A stretch of 64,000 nucleotides of DNA from Osmia lignaria lignaria (taxonomy: Eukaryota > Arthropoda > Insecta > Hymenoptera > Megachilidae). Of the stretch, positions 32,001 to 46,100 are shown in pieces. How positions within the stretch are numbered: position 1 is the first letter of the stretch; each line of letters begins with the position of its first letter. The notes below the pieces were generated by a model that did not search any database, was not told where the DNA came from, and saw only the letters and a list, made by a program, of their open reading frames with translations. The position numbers and the translations under genes were made by a program. The stretch is taken from the NCBI RefSeq assembly GCF_051020975.1, contig NC_135035.1, positions 8,432,001 to 8,496,000 on the forward strand, written 5' to 3'.

Positions 32001-35000
32001 TGCCTGTCTTTCGATCTCGCATTTGCCGCTCGTAATAAATGGATCGTACGCAAACCGATCGACTCTCTCGCTGTTGCTCGTTCGATTTTCTTTACGACTA
32101 GCGAAATTTATACTTTGCTTTAACGGGGCTTGCCACACCCTTGCGAACATCGTAAAATGCCTCGTCCTGTATTATACGAAACCATAGATGGTCGAGAAAG
32201 ATCAAAATATCGGGTCATTACATTCCTCGTGGCCAATTCTGAAATTTCGACACAATTAAACTTCTCAGTGTCTGAAATAGCTCTCGGAATACCAAAAAAA
32301 AGGTATGAAATTCGTGAAAAAGTGGAGCTCCTTTGTATTTCTGAATGGCTCCTTGAAAGAGTTTCTCGAATAGAATTTTCCTTGATGGAACAGGAGAGCG
32401 TAATAATCGCGTTTTCACCAAGAGCCTTCGCATTTTCCACTCGTGAATTTTTGACCGACTGAAAAAAAAGATCTTTTTCGGAATAATAGGACGGCTGGAA
32501 AGGGACAAGCTATTCGTCCAGGATCTTCCAGGAAATAAAAGCTCGCGGAGGAAAATTGTACAAGTCTTTACGAGCTACTGTTCCGCTCTTACTTCAACCT
32601 CCGAACGACTTCCGTATCCGAGTGACTTTTGCTGCGGACCCACGGGGATACCGCGAGAATAGAAAAATTGTCGGCGAAAAGGAACACACTTGGAAGAACA
32701 GCGGGAAACAAAGAAAACGAGAAACGAAACGCGAACGGGAAGGGTGAAACTTGTGACGGTCGATTTAGCGCGTCTCGCCTGTTCTATATTTATAATTATG
32801 TCAGAGGGCGGCCGGAGAAACGGAAATAACTTCCCTCCCTCTTTCTTCTCTGAAAATGTGGATGAAATTCTTTAAATTAGATTAAAATCTGCTATCAGAT
32901 TGAATACAGAGCGAAAAATTCAAATAAAAATCATTAAATGAAAATAACTGAAGACTAATTTTTAATGTCCTTATAAACCGTGTTCATTAGGGTGTTAATT
33001 CTTAAAGTGCAACAAAGATGAGGTGCAATTGTTTCAAGAAGAAACAGCCTTCCCTGTGGAAGGATACTGAGACAGATAAGTGCAAGAGAACCTGAAAACC
33101 AAGATCGGGACGAGAAACGAACGGTGAAGCCCCGAATGGAGAATTTCTTTGCGTCTGAGAAAGCAGACCTGCCAAACGTCTGTCGACCTCTTCGACCATA
33201 AACGTCGCCTGTTTCTCCATCGTAGCGGACCACGGTTCTTCATAAATATCCAGGCGAAACTTGCGGTTTCGCAGGCTGAACTCGGCTCGGCTCGGCTTCA
33301 AGAAGGGACGTTTATTTTCACGGGTTTCGTGGCTCGAACGACTCGATACACAAAACGGGACATATTTCACGTCCGACTGGTTCGACGAACTCCGTTTTAC
33401 GGACTCGTTAAACCTGGATACCACGGCTTTCTCTCGTATTCGGATAAGATTTCGACCGCGAAAATCGTCGTACAGCTTGACCGACCGAATTACGACCGAA
33501 TGGACTTTCATGGTGACAGAATTCCCTTTGACAATTCAGAGAAGAGAGAATTGTTATTGAAAGTCGTTCAATGGTCTTTTGAAAAATCAAAGCAATCATT
33601 CTTTACGGTCGTGCTGGAACGAATAAATTTACGTTCGCCGAAGCAAACGGGAGGAATAACAAATTGTCGCGTCGACAACAGGATTCTGTCCTCGATGTAC
33701 ACCCGCAAAACCACGAAACTCGTATTTCATAACGCGATACCAACCGTCCGTCTACGAGCGCGATGACTTTTCTCTTTCCACTAGCCTCCGACTGACAATG
33801 ACTCACGATGACCGCGTTCGCCATTCCTGGCAGAAATACGAGGACCAGCCTCGTAATCTCGTCCGCCTATGGGTAGACAATTTATTAATTGTCCCCCGAC
33901 GGGCTTTGATAATTCCATCCTCGTCGCTCTTTCAACGGTTAACACGATTCTGTCCTTTTTCCAGCGACTCTTTTGCGGCGCCCGTTTCGGCGAGGCGCGT
34001 TACGAAACACCTTGTCGACCAACGTCTGGAAGCTCTGCCAGATGAATGGCCCACTTGCCGTCACGATTTCCACGGCAAGTTCCGTGGAAAGCGCCTAATC
34101 TTCTCGTTTCACAATATATATCGAGCGTGACGAAACGCTTTTCGACCGGCGACGCGTTACGTATTATTAGACGGTCCGAGCATTTAATTACGGGATTTCT
34201 TACGGCGAACGTGGATGGGAATCTTGCCAGGAAAAGGGCCTTCCGTAAGCGGTCCGCAGGTGAGATTATATATAGGATGGCGGTGATGCGAATTGTGTTT
34301 GGAATATTTGCTTTTCATGGTTTTGGAACAAAGGTGGCAATATGGTGGGGATGGTATTGTGGGCGCTGAGTAATGGGAGAGCTGGGTATTAGGGGTATTG
34401 AGCCTAGGGAATATGAGACCTTGGGAATACTGAGTACTGGAGGTATTGGTATTAGACCTTAGGAGTGTCGGGTACTCCGGGTATTACTCCCTGGTAGTAT
34501 CGAGTACTCTGGGAAATCAGATATTAAAATATAAAACATTTCCAAAACCCACTCACCCATCGACGTGATCCGAATTGCCCTTGGTCGGTCCATTAGCGAA
34601 TTCCGGCGGAGGATCCGGAGTGTTAGGGCTGAGAGGACTGATGGGTCTCCTCGAATTCTCTCCGAGGATATCCTCAAAGTCCACCATGGGCGCGGTGCCT
34701 CGTACAGAAGCTTTCCTGACCAACGAAGGCGACGAAAGCTTCTGATGTTTGATCATGTCCGAAGTGGCACCGTACGAAAACGGTTGACTCGTCTGTCTGG
34801 CGTGATAGGGAATGTCTTCGTCGATATAATCGATATTGCCAGGCGGCGAGAACGAGTCTGTGTGCTTTCTATACGAATCGGTGGACGATTCGGAGATTTT
34901 TCGATCCGGCGACACTCGATAATCGAACTCCTCTCTTCGATGCTCGATCTTATTCGGTTCACGGTACTCGTTCTTTAAAGTACTATAACTGCTGCTCGAG

Positions 35001-38000
35001 TTATACGGGGGACTCGATTCTTTTCCGGCGCTGTAACTTCTGTAAGAATCTTTCAACGTAGAGTACGTCGATGGCGAATGGCTGCTCGTGTGACTACTGT
35101 AACCACGGCTCTCTTGAATGTACATCTTCTCGTTTCTTTCTCTTCTGTACTCCTCGCTTGGAGGATCCGGCATCGACTAAGAAAATATTCAGAAATTTTT
35201 TGTTACCTTTAAAATTATAATAATTCTGCAAGAAAGACATTAAAATTCCTTGAGCTAACGTTGAAACGAATAAAACTTACCTCAACAGTAAGCATCATAT
35301 CATGAAGAAGTTTATCGAGATCACCATGAGCCTGGTTATCCGGTTCTGGCTCGGGTGGACTAGGTCTCTGTGGTGGAGCACTGCTGATGCCGCTGTCCAT
35401 GGAAACTGTCAATGGTGAGCCACGGGCACCACCAGCAGCACCCTGGTGTACCACAGCGTACAAGGATCCATCTATGGGACCGCAAGTGTAACCCAATCCA
35501 CGAGGTGACGTCTGAACAGAGGAACTCGAAGGTGGCGGTGGTGATAATGGTGTTTCCCGTCCTTCTGAAGAAAAATTCCACCGTCAGATTAAGTTTCTTA
35601 CTTGCACAACCACACGATTCTTAAACGGTTACAAGCAAACGAATTTTGAAAAATTCCCAACATTCGATGCCTCATCCTCGGTCCTGAGTTTACTGTAACA
35701 AAGTTGTTCGCGCGCGATCGACGCCCGAGAACAAAAGATCGTCTCGTTAAGTGAGGAAGAATCGGTTGTAAATCGTTTACCCGATAAAACGGCACGGACT
35801 AATTGCAACGAAAGGTTCAAGAACCGTCGGTCGTTCGTTCTTCTTCCAGAACGTCGCGCCAATTTAACGCTACTCCACGTCCTCGCGTCACGCTAGAATA
35901 ATTCGCGTGTTCTGTTCACTGACGTAACATCGTTGCGGTAGGTTGCCGAGATATCGGGTAAAGTCGAAGTTCACGCTGGCTAATGGAAGCGGAACGAGGC
36001 AATCCGTGGCTTTCCCTTGGATTTCCAGAAATCCCTGTCACGTAACGCGACAGCCATCTTGCTGCTTTCCGAGAATGTCCTCCGTGTCGAAGCTTGGCAA
36101 AAATACGTCTTGCAGGAGGTCGTGATCGAAATTCCAACTAAGGTTCAAAGAGGATAGATCGTCATCTCCGGTGATATCCAACGGAGTATCAGCAGGTAAT
36201 CGATAGGGAACAGTATTTTTACGATCTTCGATGAATGAAAGATGAAAGCGAACAGACACGTAAGATTATGGAAATTGGATATCATAAAAACCTTTCCTTC
36301 GTATCTCTTTGCATTCCTTTGCCATATGATACGAATTCAGAATAATTATTACTTGAGATGAAAATAGTGAAACGTTATTTTGCATTCAGAATCTTTTCAC
36401 TGCAGTTTGATATTTTCTATATTCTATGGAATAGTCTGGCAAGAAAAGTGCACTCATAAAAGAGTTGTAAAACCGTCAGTACTTATAGACGTGCCATTAG
36501 CCTCGAGTAGGTAGTCTCGCCAATGATTTTCTCTGTACGAGAGTTGGAATTTTTTAAGCGTAGCTGCATAGTTGTGAACATTTTTGGTAAGGATTCTGAC
36601 CACGATAAAAATAAATGCGAAACCATTACATAGATTATCGAATCATCGTTTTTGGTATCAGAAGGAGAATACGCAGCGTGGGTTTTGTACTTGATGAATA
36701 ACAATAATCAAATATTCTGATCACGGAATGATTAATAATTCAAAGACAACTATATTTCATCTCCACCTCGCAATTTTATATCACAAATTAAATTCCAAGA
36801 TCCTACCTCCTCCATCTCCTCATCAAAGTATACCGAGTCTCGAACCACTCAAATTTCTTTAAAAAACGGAATTGATGATTCCCTCGGCAGAACGTCTTCT
36901 CATCACTTTCCCAGATTAAATCTCCGAGCAGTTCAATCCATCTCCTCGTTCCGATCTTAAAAAACGACTAAAAAGGATCACACCCTTTTAACCAACATTG
37001 AACCGGAAGATTCGAAAAAGGACACCATGTAGAAAACCCTCGAAGAAGGGATCTCATCTGAATTCAATCCGTGCCAGTGCTATCGCGACGACGAATCGCT
37101 TCAGGTATAAATCATTTTTTTATTCGATCGCCGATATATTATATTCGCGAGGGCAGCCTGTTCCTCAATGACGGCCGATCTACCTTGGATCGATGGCAGA
37201 TGGAACGCATTTAACACCCGCGCGAATGCGAAACACTCGAGTACCGCGAACGAGCAGCCTGTTGCTGTTGCTCGTCGATCGAGATCAGAGGATTATTGCA
37301 CTCGTCTGCCAGTAACCAGCTCTTTAAGAACTGGAGTAACATCTACACTCCCTTTCATAAGTCATGTAAGCCCTTACCATTTTGAAATAAATCTTATAAA
37401 GTACAGTATACCATGGTTGTATTGATTCTAGTAAAAAAATCTTCCTGTATTTCCTTGGCAAAAGAAAATTCTTGCAATTTTTTTCAACGCCTGAGGTGGA
37501 TTTTATCGTGCGTTGGAAACGTTCGAAAACACAACTGCGCAATATATCCAGGGAATATTTGCAAACCGCGATAAGCGACTGTTACAATAAGGATACACCT
37601 TTATCGGAGTGTCTTTACTTGGGGAATAAATATGAATCGCAGTTGCGATAAAACCGTTTGTCAGCTATGTTTTTAATAATACAAAAGGAACTCTTGTTCT
37701 GTTGACAAAAGGATGGTATTTTTGGTAGGTGGTCTCAACTTGTCCATTGCCAAAGTGGAAAAGGCCACATGTAGTCAGACATACTGATAAAACTTGACAG
37801 AAGTTATTCACGATATCAAAATAAAATTAATTCTACAATTTTTTGTTAAAACCATTTGTGAATCAAATTTTTCCAAGAAAAAAAAAATTATTATCAACGA
37901 TTATACAAAATAGTGAGTAATATACTTCTAATTAATCAGTGGAGTGTGATAAATTTTTAACGTATCAAAGTTACATATAAGAACAATATTGCTAATGGAA

Positions 38001-40144
38001 TAACTTGATAATAATGACTAATCAATGATTAATCCGCTTATATTATCAATTCAAGCTAAGTTAAATACTTCCTTTTTAAATTATTTATTAAAATTATAGT
38101 GCCATTAATGACGCGCTAAAGAAGACCACCCTGAAGTTTTTCGAAGAACCGAATTTAACTCGAGGGCTAAATTTCGGGGTTTCGGTTGATTCGTTGATGG
38201 TTCCCATGGACGTAGCCCGAAGAAAGAATCTTAAAGGAAGGTAATGGTTCCGTATCCCCGAAATTGCGTGTTCGAAGATGTTCGTGCTCTCTCAAAGAAC
38301 TCCGGCACTAGATTTCTTAGAAGACTTTGTACGTTTTATCGATTGTGTACATCAAGACGATCTACGAGCAGCACTTAACGCGTGCAAGCCGCAGCTGCAA
38401 TTGCGACTGTTGTAGATTATCCAAAGGATAGCCGTGTGTCGCCTTTGGCCAATGGTCGCTCACGATTCCCGCGGATTTATTGCACCAAATGATACGTCCA
38501 CGCAACGATTACGTTTCAGCTCGTCTGTTATTGCGACTCGATTCTCGCGGTTTCCTTTTGAAAGCTATGTGCATCGGTGAAAATGCCGATCAGAGCCAAG
38601 GACGGAATTGATCGAGTGCCAATTCAGTTCAGAATGACCAGAGAATTTGTTTCGTGCAAAAAGACACGAGTGCAATTGTCAGATGCACATGCACCTATGC
38701 ACCTAAGAAAAATTAAGTTTCTGAAAATGCATTTTCCTTTGAATCATTTTCTTGTATTTTCTTAATTACTGGCCTATATTAATTATTTAATTTAGAATGA
38801 AAATTAATTTTGAATTCGAATTAACGTGACATTTGCAAAATGCATTCTGTCCAAACTTTTGCCAGGCAGTGTACATTTTCCCCGCGCAACGATTTCAACA
38901 TCCAGCTTCGCCTCGCACTGTTTAATGAACACACACTCGGCGAACGCGCGTATCTTTACGGCAGGAGAGAATATTCAGACGTTCTCCGAAAGTGCCATAT
39001 TTTGCCGGCTACGAAACACCTTAAACCACCCGATACATTTATGCCCTGGGATTCTTTCTTCCCTCACACCAATTTTCAGGATGTACGCGTATATTAATAA
39101 GCGAGCAAAGCAGAGAGGCTGCTGCGCCGAGGTGAATATGGTAATTAGATTCTCGCACGAAGACGTCATCGCTTTAGCCGGTTCTCCCCTTCTTTCTCTC
39201 ACCCGAAGGTTTCTCCGTTTTCCTCCCTTCTTTTTTCCCCTCCATTCACGTAGTCATGCAGATCACTCTTGAGGCTAGTAAAATTCGCCATTGACCGGCG
39301 TTTTGAAAATTTGAAAATGTTTAATTTCTTTAATGGTTTCCCTTTCGAATATTCGCGCACGACCGTCGCTGACCCCCGTTATCTTTGGCAAAGAAGGGAA
39401 AGAAGGAGGAACAGCAGAGGTAGAGGAAGAGAAAGGGAGACGTACGGACGAATTACTCGTTTGACGGCCTTATAGAGATTCATGGGACGCCGATGGGAAG
39501 TGGGCACCAATCCAGACGGAATATATACCTTCTTCTTTGGGACCGATGACAAAAATGCACAATAAGAGCGGGGGCGTGGTGCCCATGGGCAATTTTGCCT
39601 GCTCCTTTTCATTCACCCTTCCTTGCAATACGAAACTCGAAGAACATGTCCCAATAAAAAAAATGGCAAAGAAAAGAAGTATGGTATTATACAACACGTA
39701 CGATTTCAAAAATAGATATCGTTCGCGTAATCAGAGATAAGATTCGATAACGTCACCTCAGGTCACGAAATTGCAGTCGGTTGCCGGATCGATGATGTTT
39801 GCTGGAGAGCGATTTTCACGAAAAATCATCGGTGATTTAGCACGATGAAGTTTCAGCGAGGAGAGAAGAAACGCGTGTTCCGTTCACCGGCAGCACAGAA
39901 ACGGCACTGTACGTTGCAAATGCTGCACGATGCTGATCAACCACCACTACCAACACCGTCATCGCGATCAGCATCAACCACCACCACCCAACTACGTCAC
40001 ACCATCGTTCACCAGCACCAACGAACGTGCTATCGTCATCATCATCGGAGGCAGGCCTCGTTTCTTCCTACGCAAGAAGCTGTCATGCCGAACTTTTCAT
40101 CTGCCTCCACACTCGCCGGTGAATAAACACGCGTACACGTTGTC

Positions 40145-40180
<36 letters not shown>

Positions 40181-43100
40181 GATAGTGTGTAGTGTTGCAA
40201 GTGGTACCGATCAAGGAACACGGCCACGCCGAGGCTTCCGTGTAACGATGCTAGTGTCTATCGAGGCGGTTATTGTTAGCTCGTTCCTTCGGACGCTGTT
40301 ACACGCGTGCGAATTTCAATGCATTTGGCAATCGCTCTGTAACTTTATCATCGCGATGGGAAAATTGAAAATTGCAAATTGCATGACATTGAATTCGAGG
40401 ACCTCTAGAGTCAAAGGGTTAATTGTATCACTTGAGAAGAAAAGATTATTCAATTTTTTTGTTTTAATCATCTCTTTGTAGGCGGCTCGTGATTTTGTAT
40501 TCTTTGAGACATCAGCATTCACGTGGTTCATAAGTTCCTGACCTGCGTAAGCGTGTGTGGACTTTCAGGCGTACTTTCGAAGTGGTTTGTACGGGTATTG
40601 CGTGTTCACGGAGAGACCCCTCTACTCATACGATTGGCCTCCACTCGCCAGTCCTTCTACGGCAACACTCCGCTTCGCACAAGTCTGCTTCGTCGTTGTC
40701 CTCGTCCCGGTCGATCGTTCGAGCCGATATTTTGTGCGTGTACGCACGGGTGTCGTTTCGGCCAAGCCTACGAGAAAACGGTACTCCGTGCCGTGTACCG
40801 CCAGCTAAATTCGGTACTTTGCTTTCTGTACCGTGACGACACGATTCGTCTTCGAGATCGCGGCTTGTTAACGCTCGACTTTCCGGAAATGAGAAATGTT
40901 AGACGCATGGATTCTGATTCAGTTGACTACCTTGCGTTGTATCCCTTTCAGGAATCAAAAATTCTAAGCACTCAAAAATAAGAATCTTCCCTGACTTAAA
41001 TTAATCACCCTCCATCCTTGATTATCCCAGTGATCATAGTACGAAATAATTCAGCGTATTCAGAGTAATTATCGTCGAACATTGCCTTACGAAGGCACAA
41101 TCGTTTCTTTGAGAGCGTGAACCTCGTATCGCGTTACGATACACGCTATTTTAATCGAGATCCGCGTGAATCGTTGTAGAGACCGGTAGCGGCTCGGTGC
41201 AAATGAATGGCCGGCAATTAATAATTCATCATCCACCGGCACGATCGGGCCCGTTGAAAGGCCACGCACACGTGTGTACAGGTAAGAACGAGCGTGCATG
41301 CTCGCAAAGGACACGTGCCATAACGCGTAATACTCATCTATGCCGGCTGGTACGAGCCACATAATGCGTGCTCGATCGTCACACGCGATGACTACTAATT
41401 TTTATCGTGCATTCGTTACAATGTACTTTGTACTGGAATGATTGCATTTGAATTGCAAACGAGATGATTAAATTTCAAACGAAATCCATACGAAATAAGG
41501 ATAATAATTTTTATTGATATAAAACTACGTTGCTAAGCAAAGGAAAATGATTAGGAATTAAAACGAAGCAGATCGTCGCTTGTCAATTGTGCTCTATCAT
41601 CTATGATTTGTTATAGATCACGTAACCGATCGTTCAAGTATCAATAAAAGACGCGTGCCGAGAGGTATAAGCAACGTAACATACGTATATGAGTTTCAGG
41701 TCGGCGTCAAGTATGCCAGCGTGCATTCACGAGAATAATACGTGACACTCGTAACGATTACTAATCACGTTCGCTGCATACACGTGTACCAGTCTCGGTT
41801 GTCGGACAGATCTGTGTTAAATAAGTATAAGGGACGTAGCTGGAACTCCGGTAGCCTAATAATAACCCGTTTCGAGTCAGAGGTCAGACCGCGTAATGGG
41901 CTCATATGTCACGTGTAATTTACATAAATGTACTGCACGAGGTAACTAGATCGTAGACGGAGTCCTCGTTGCACGCGGGGACTTACTAATCAGCTTCGGT
42001 TTCGAACTGCAACGTCTAAAGAAGAAGTTTAATCCTAATTATGCAAGCTATCTACTTCGTGAAAAATTAGAAGAAGAAAATAATTAAAACAATATTTGGA
42101 AAATATGAAAATTTAAAAGCTTGATTGCCATTTCGATCATAAATCATCCAAAATCATCGAGTCGACCGGGTGTGACTCATGGGACTTAAATCCAGATCAC
42201 CGGTGTTTGTCTGACCACCACGACTACTGATTCTCGCGGCCGTCCGAGCGTATCGTGGCTATTTCTACTGTCGGCCCAGTGACGAGGAGAACAGAGGGAA
42301 AAGTTGGTCAGCTAGCGTTGGCAAGTGGTAGTGGTATTCCTAGGTGGCTGATCTAGGACAAGGACGCGTGCACGATTCGTGGGTAAGGTGAGAGGGGACA
42401 CGCAGGAAAGACACGAAACGCAGGATTGGGAGAATCGGATGGTCGCAGAAGCAATAACCATCGCGGAATTGCGGGGATAAGTCACGGATGATCGCGCGAA
42501 ACGAGATCCTGCTCGTAAAACAGCTTCGCAAGCATCGATTACGCACGCGTTTGTGTTGCTTGAAATTTATATCGCGGATGCCGAGGAAAATGATGACTAG
42601 TGGCAATTTTTAGAAGATTGTACCATCGGTTTTATTTTTGATCCCGAGCCGGAATGTTTTGAACGTGGAATCTTAATCAGCTGAAGAAAGAGGAAAGAGG
42701 AATTCTTCTGAAACAGCATATCATTCTTTCCGAATGTTCAGTGACGTATCGATTCCGAACGAATGCCTCTGCACGAAGGGGGAATTATTTTTAACCGGTC
42801 TGTTGAGAAACAAAGCGGCGTACGGTGTGCACGCTGACTCTCAAAAATCGTTTCCACGGCTCGACCTCCGGAGCCTTTTGTTCGGTCCCTGTCGAAGAAA
42901 TTGTGCGGCGCAATCAGAAGAGAAAATGTTCCTCGTACCGACTGGATGGGGAGCGAGAAAGATAGGGAGAAAGGGTTGAGGACAGAGAAAACAGAGACAA
43001 CAGGCCATTGTCTTGTCGCTCCGGCCGTACGTCTTCCTGCTGTTACGTCACCATTGTTTACTCTAACCCCGAGCACTCCCTTCGCGATACCTCCTGTACT

Positions 43101-46100
43101 TTTATTTCGTCACTTCGGTATCCATTGTGCAACCGATTCGCCCTTTTACGCCGCTCAACGGGGCCCTGGGGTTGATCTTGTCAAACGGTTCCTCTAAGTC
43201 AAATATTTTATTTCAGATTTCTACATTTCTAAGTTTCTAAATTTCTAACGTCCCCAAGTTCCAATAAGTTCTGAAATATCCTTCTAAGCAATTAGATCGT
43301 TCGATAACGACCCGGAAGAACAGTTACTCTCCCAATTACTGTCAATATTGAATTTTAAAAAAATCTATATGACTCTCAACTCGGACTTGAAAGCATCTGG
43401 AGAACAAGGATCGCGACTAGTATCGTCTAACGATGCTTCAAACGAGTCGTGAGACTCAGCCGGCAGCTTGAACGCAGGGCAAAGGTCAGCATTGCAACGT
43501 TGAACTCAACAAATTGAAAGCGGCTTCGCGTGGCACAAACTCGAAGAGAGATCGCGTTGTTCCTCTTAAGAGATATTACCGTCTCAGCGGCGACAACGTG
43601 AACGGACGAACGACGGATGGAAGCGGACTAGAAATCGTCAGAAGAAAGCGGTATAATTATGACGTTCGGTCTTGACAATATCGACAAGCAGCATCCTTTT
43701 AACGCGTGTGCCCACCAGGTGAAATCTCTCGAGGCCTCGAACGGAAATCGTAGTCAACCGCGTGGCAAGTTCCATGTAAGGACCGTTTTTCCAAAGATTA
43801 CGACCGGCCATCACTTTCCAGGAACAGACTTTCCAGCGGTCGACGGACCCTGTTTCTCGGAGCGAGAGTACCCGGCGACAGGCTGATTTACCAATTTTGG
43901 ATCAGAAGTCTCTATTCTCTGCACACGATTTTCCCCTCTAGCGGAGCGGTTTCCATTCGAAGAAACGCGCTCCTATTTTGGAGGTTGCTTGTAAAATATA
44001 CAAGGTGTATCTTGACACATCGATACCGGTGTCGTGAATACGGTCAAGGGATTAGAAAAAAAAAGAAGGAGAAAAAATATTTGGACTAGTGGATGTTCCA
44101 CTAGCCGACGGCGAATATTCTCTTCCCACATCCTAAGACTCAAATGGCTACCGCCTACATTTTATCAATTAAGCCTAGTTTATATTGGTAGAGTAAATGG
44201 CCGAAGGCTGATAGAAAAATCTGTTTACTATACCCGTGGAAACGAATGGGCGAGTAGTTAATAGAATACGTAAGCAGAAATCAGATAATGGGTAAATTGA
44301 GAGTACTGGTGTACTCTATCATTTATTCTATTAAATGGAAATTAGGCATTATGTAAATTGATGACTACCATTAATGAGAATTGCTCATTAAGTATGTATA
44401 TTGCATTAGGATGCTCTAGATTTGTTAAATATTTCACGAAAAATTGTAAGCAAAAATATCTTCATTTTTATCACCCTTTTTATCAAAATTAATATTTAAT
44501 TTTGAAAATATTCCCACGGGTCTATAAGATTGAACTCACCAAATACAATCTCGACGTTTTAGAATGTTCCAAATACGTTCCAGCGAATTTGACACTCGGA
44601 CTGGTTTTCGAGTCAAAACTGCGATCGAATTGCACAAACAGGTCCGATATATAATGGAAACATCGTAAGCACCAGGAGTTGGAGTAACGTAAACAAAATC
44701 ACGCGCACAATTGGCCGTTCGAAGATCAGAGATTGCTCTGAGCTTGGTGGCTTCGGCGTCGAATCGCGCGAAAACTATCGAGCTCCTCCTCGTCCCGAGA
44801 GGCGTCCCGACGCCAAGAATAAACCGACGTCTCTCCCCACTACGAAAACCACCTTTCATATATAACCACCTTCGTTTCCGTCTCTCCCTATCGCCACGAA
44901 GAAACTCACGAATTAATTAACTCGCCAACGAGACAAGTGCAATTAATATTTGCAAATTCATTAAATATTAACGACCGTTTCACGGAGGAACGATCCTCTG
45001 CTGGAGATATCTCTTTAAAAGGCGAACGGAATGTCGCGAAGAACTGACCGTGGAAATAGGAATGAGAATAAAACACGAAGAATGAGAGATCCAGAAAAGC
45101 TTTCGTGACGTCTGCAGGCACAGAAAGTCGATATCTTAATTCGATCATTCGGTATCATTAAGTAGAACAAGAATGGCTGAAAACAAAAAGGGTGCAAAGA
45201 ACAGTGGTGTTCTCTTCAGGAAGCACTCGATTCAAGAGGGTTGCTCTTAATTTTAGATTTTCATATCGCCACGAGGTTCCTTGGCCCTGTTTTCTTAGCT
45301 CACGGTTGAATAAAATCGATAGAAAGAACGCATTAAAGTTCTTTGTAGTAGAAGAACAGTACTGTGGTAAGAGATCTTCATAGAATCAAGTGTACTTACT
45401 TCCCAAACGATTTCAAGTAAAACGGGTGAAAAGCGTCGGAGAAGAATTGTACTCGCGTGTTCGAAAGGTTGCAGAATTTTATTTTATGGAGTTGAAACGT
45501 TGAAAAATTGGTTCATTGGGGAGTCCATACTTTTCTTTCAACGCGGAGGGTAAAACTTTTGCGCTGACTAGTAGATCACTATAGCTCATCGGGTCGTTAA
45601 AGTCGATCGTTCGCGAAGCGAGAATAACGCTCTTAGAATTTTATTTTCTATCGCGCGGTTGCACCGTGTGGGTTCACCTAACTATGCTATTTTACTGCTC
45701 CAGGGTGAATCTGGAAAAGTTTCTTGCTGTAAGAAAGTAGGAAAAGAAGTGATAACTTTTTACGTTACATTTGAGAGACCATTCACTGCTGACCTCTCGC
45801 AGTTTCTTTTTACTTTTGTTAAAAATTTTATTTCATGAATTGAAATTGTGAAATTATTAACTAACAGTACTTTTATTACATCCTCTATGATAGATGGGAT
45901 ACGATACCGATATTTAAATCACAGTATGGAATATAAAAGAACCACCCTTTCGACCAGAAACATTCATCAACTTCTATTTCGATACATTTCGTCAGAGACA
46001 AGAGAGAAATGAAAAACTGCCGGCGACATGACATGGCGCGTCGATAACAGGAAGAAAATCTGTGTCAGTTTGACGGAATATAAATGTGTCCGAAGAATGA

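Noticed and set aside
33002..33766. Overlapping long open frames on both strands (up to 205 codons) inside a tensin intron
   Set aside because: No domain, signal peptide or splice support. The two strands overlap, which points to chance openness in GC-richer DNA.
40148..40179. Dinucleotide array as a CRISPR-like or functional repeat
   Set aside because: A plain CA microsatellite without spacers, in an insect intron.
39845..40481. His/Thr/Arg-rich open frames around the CA repeat
   Set aside because: Low-complexity products of repeat-like sequence within an intron, with the frames overlapping each other.
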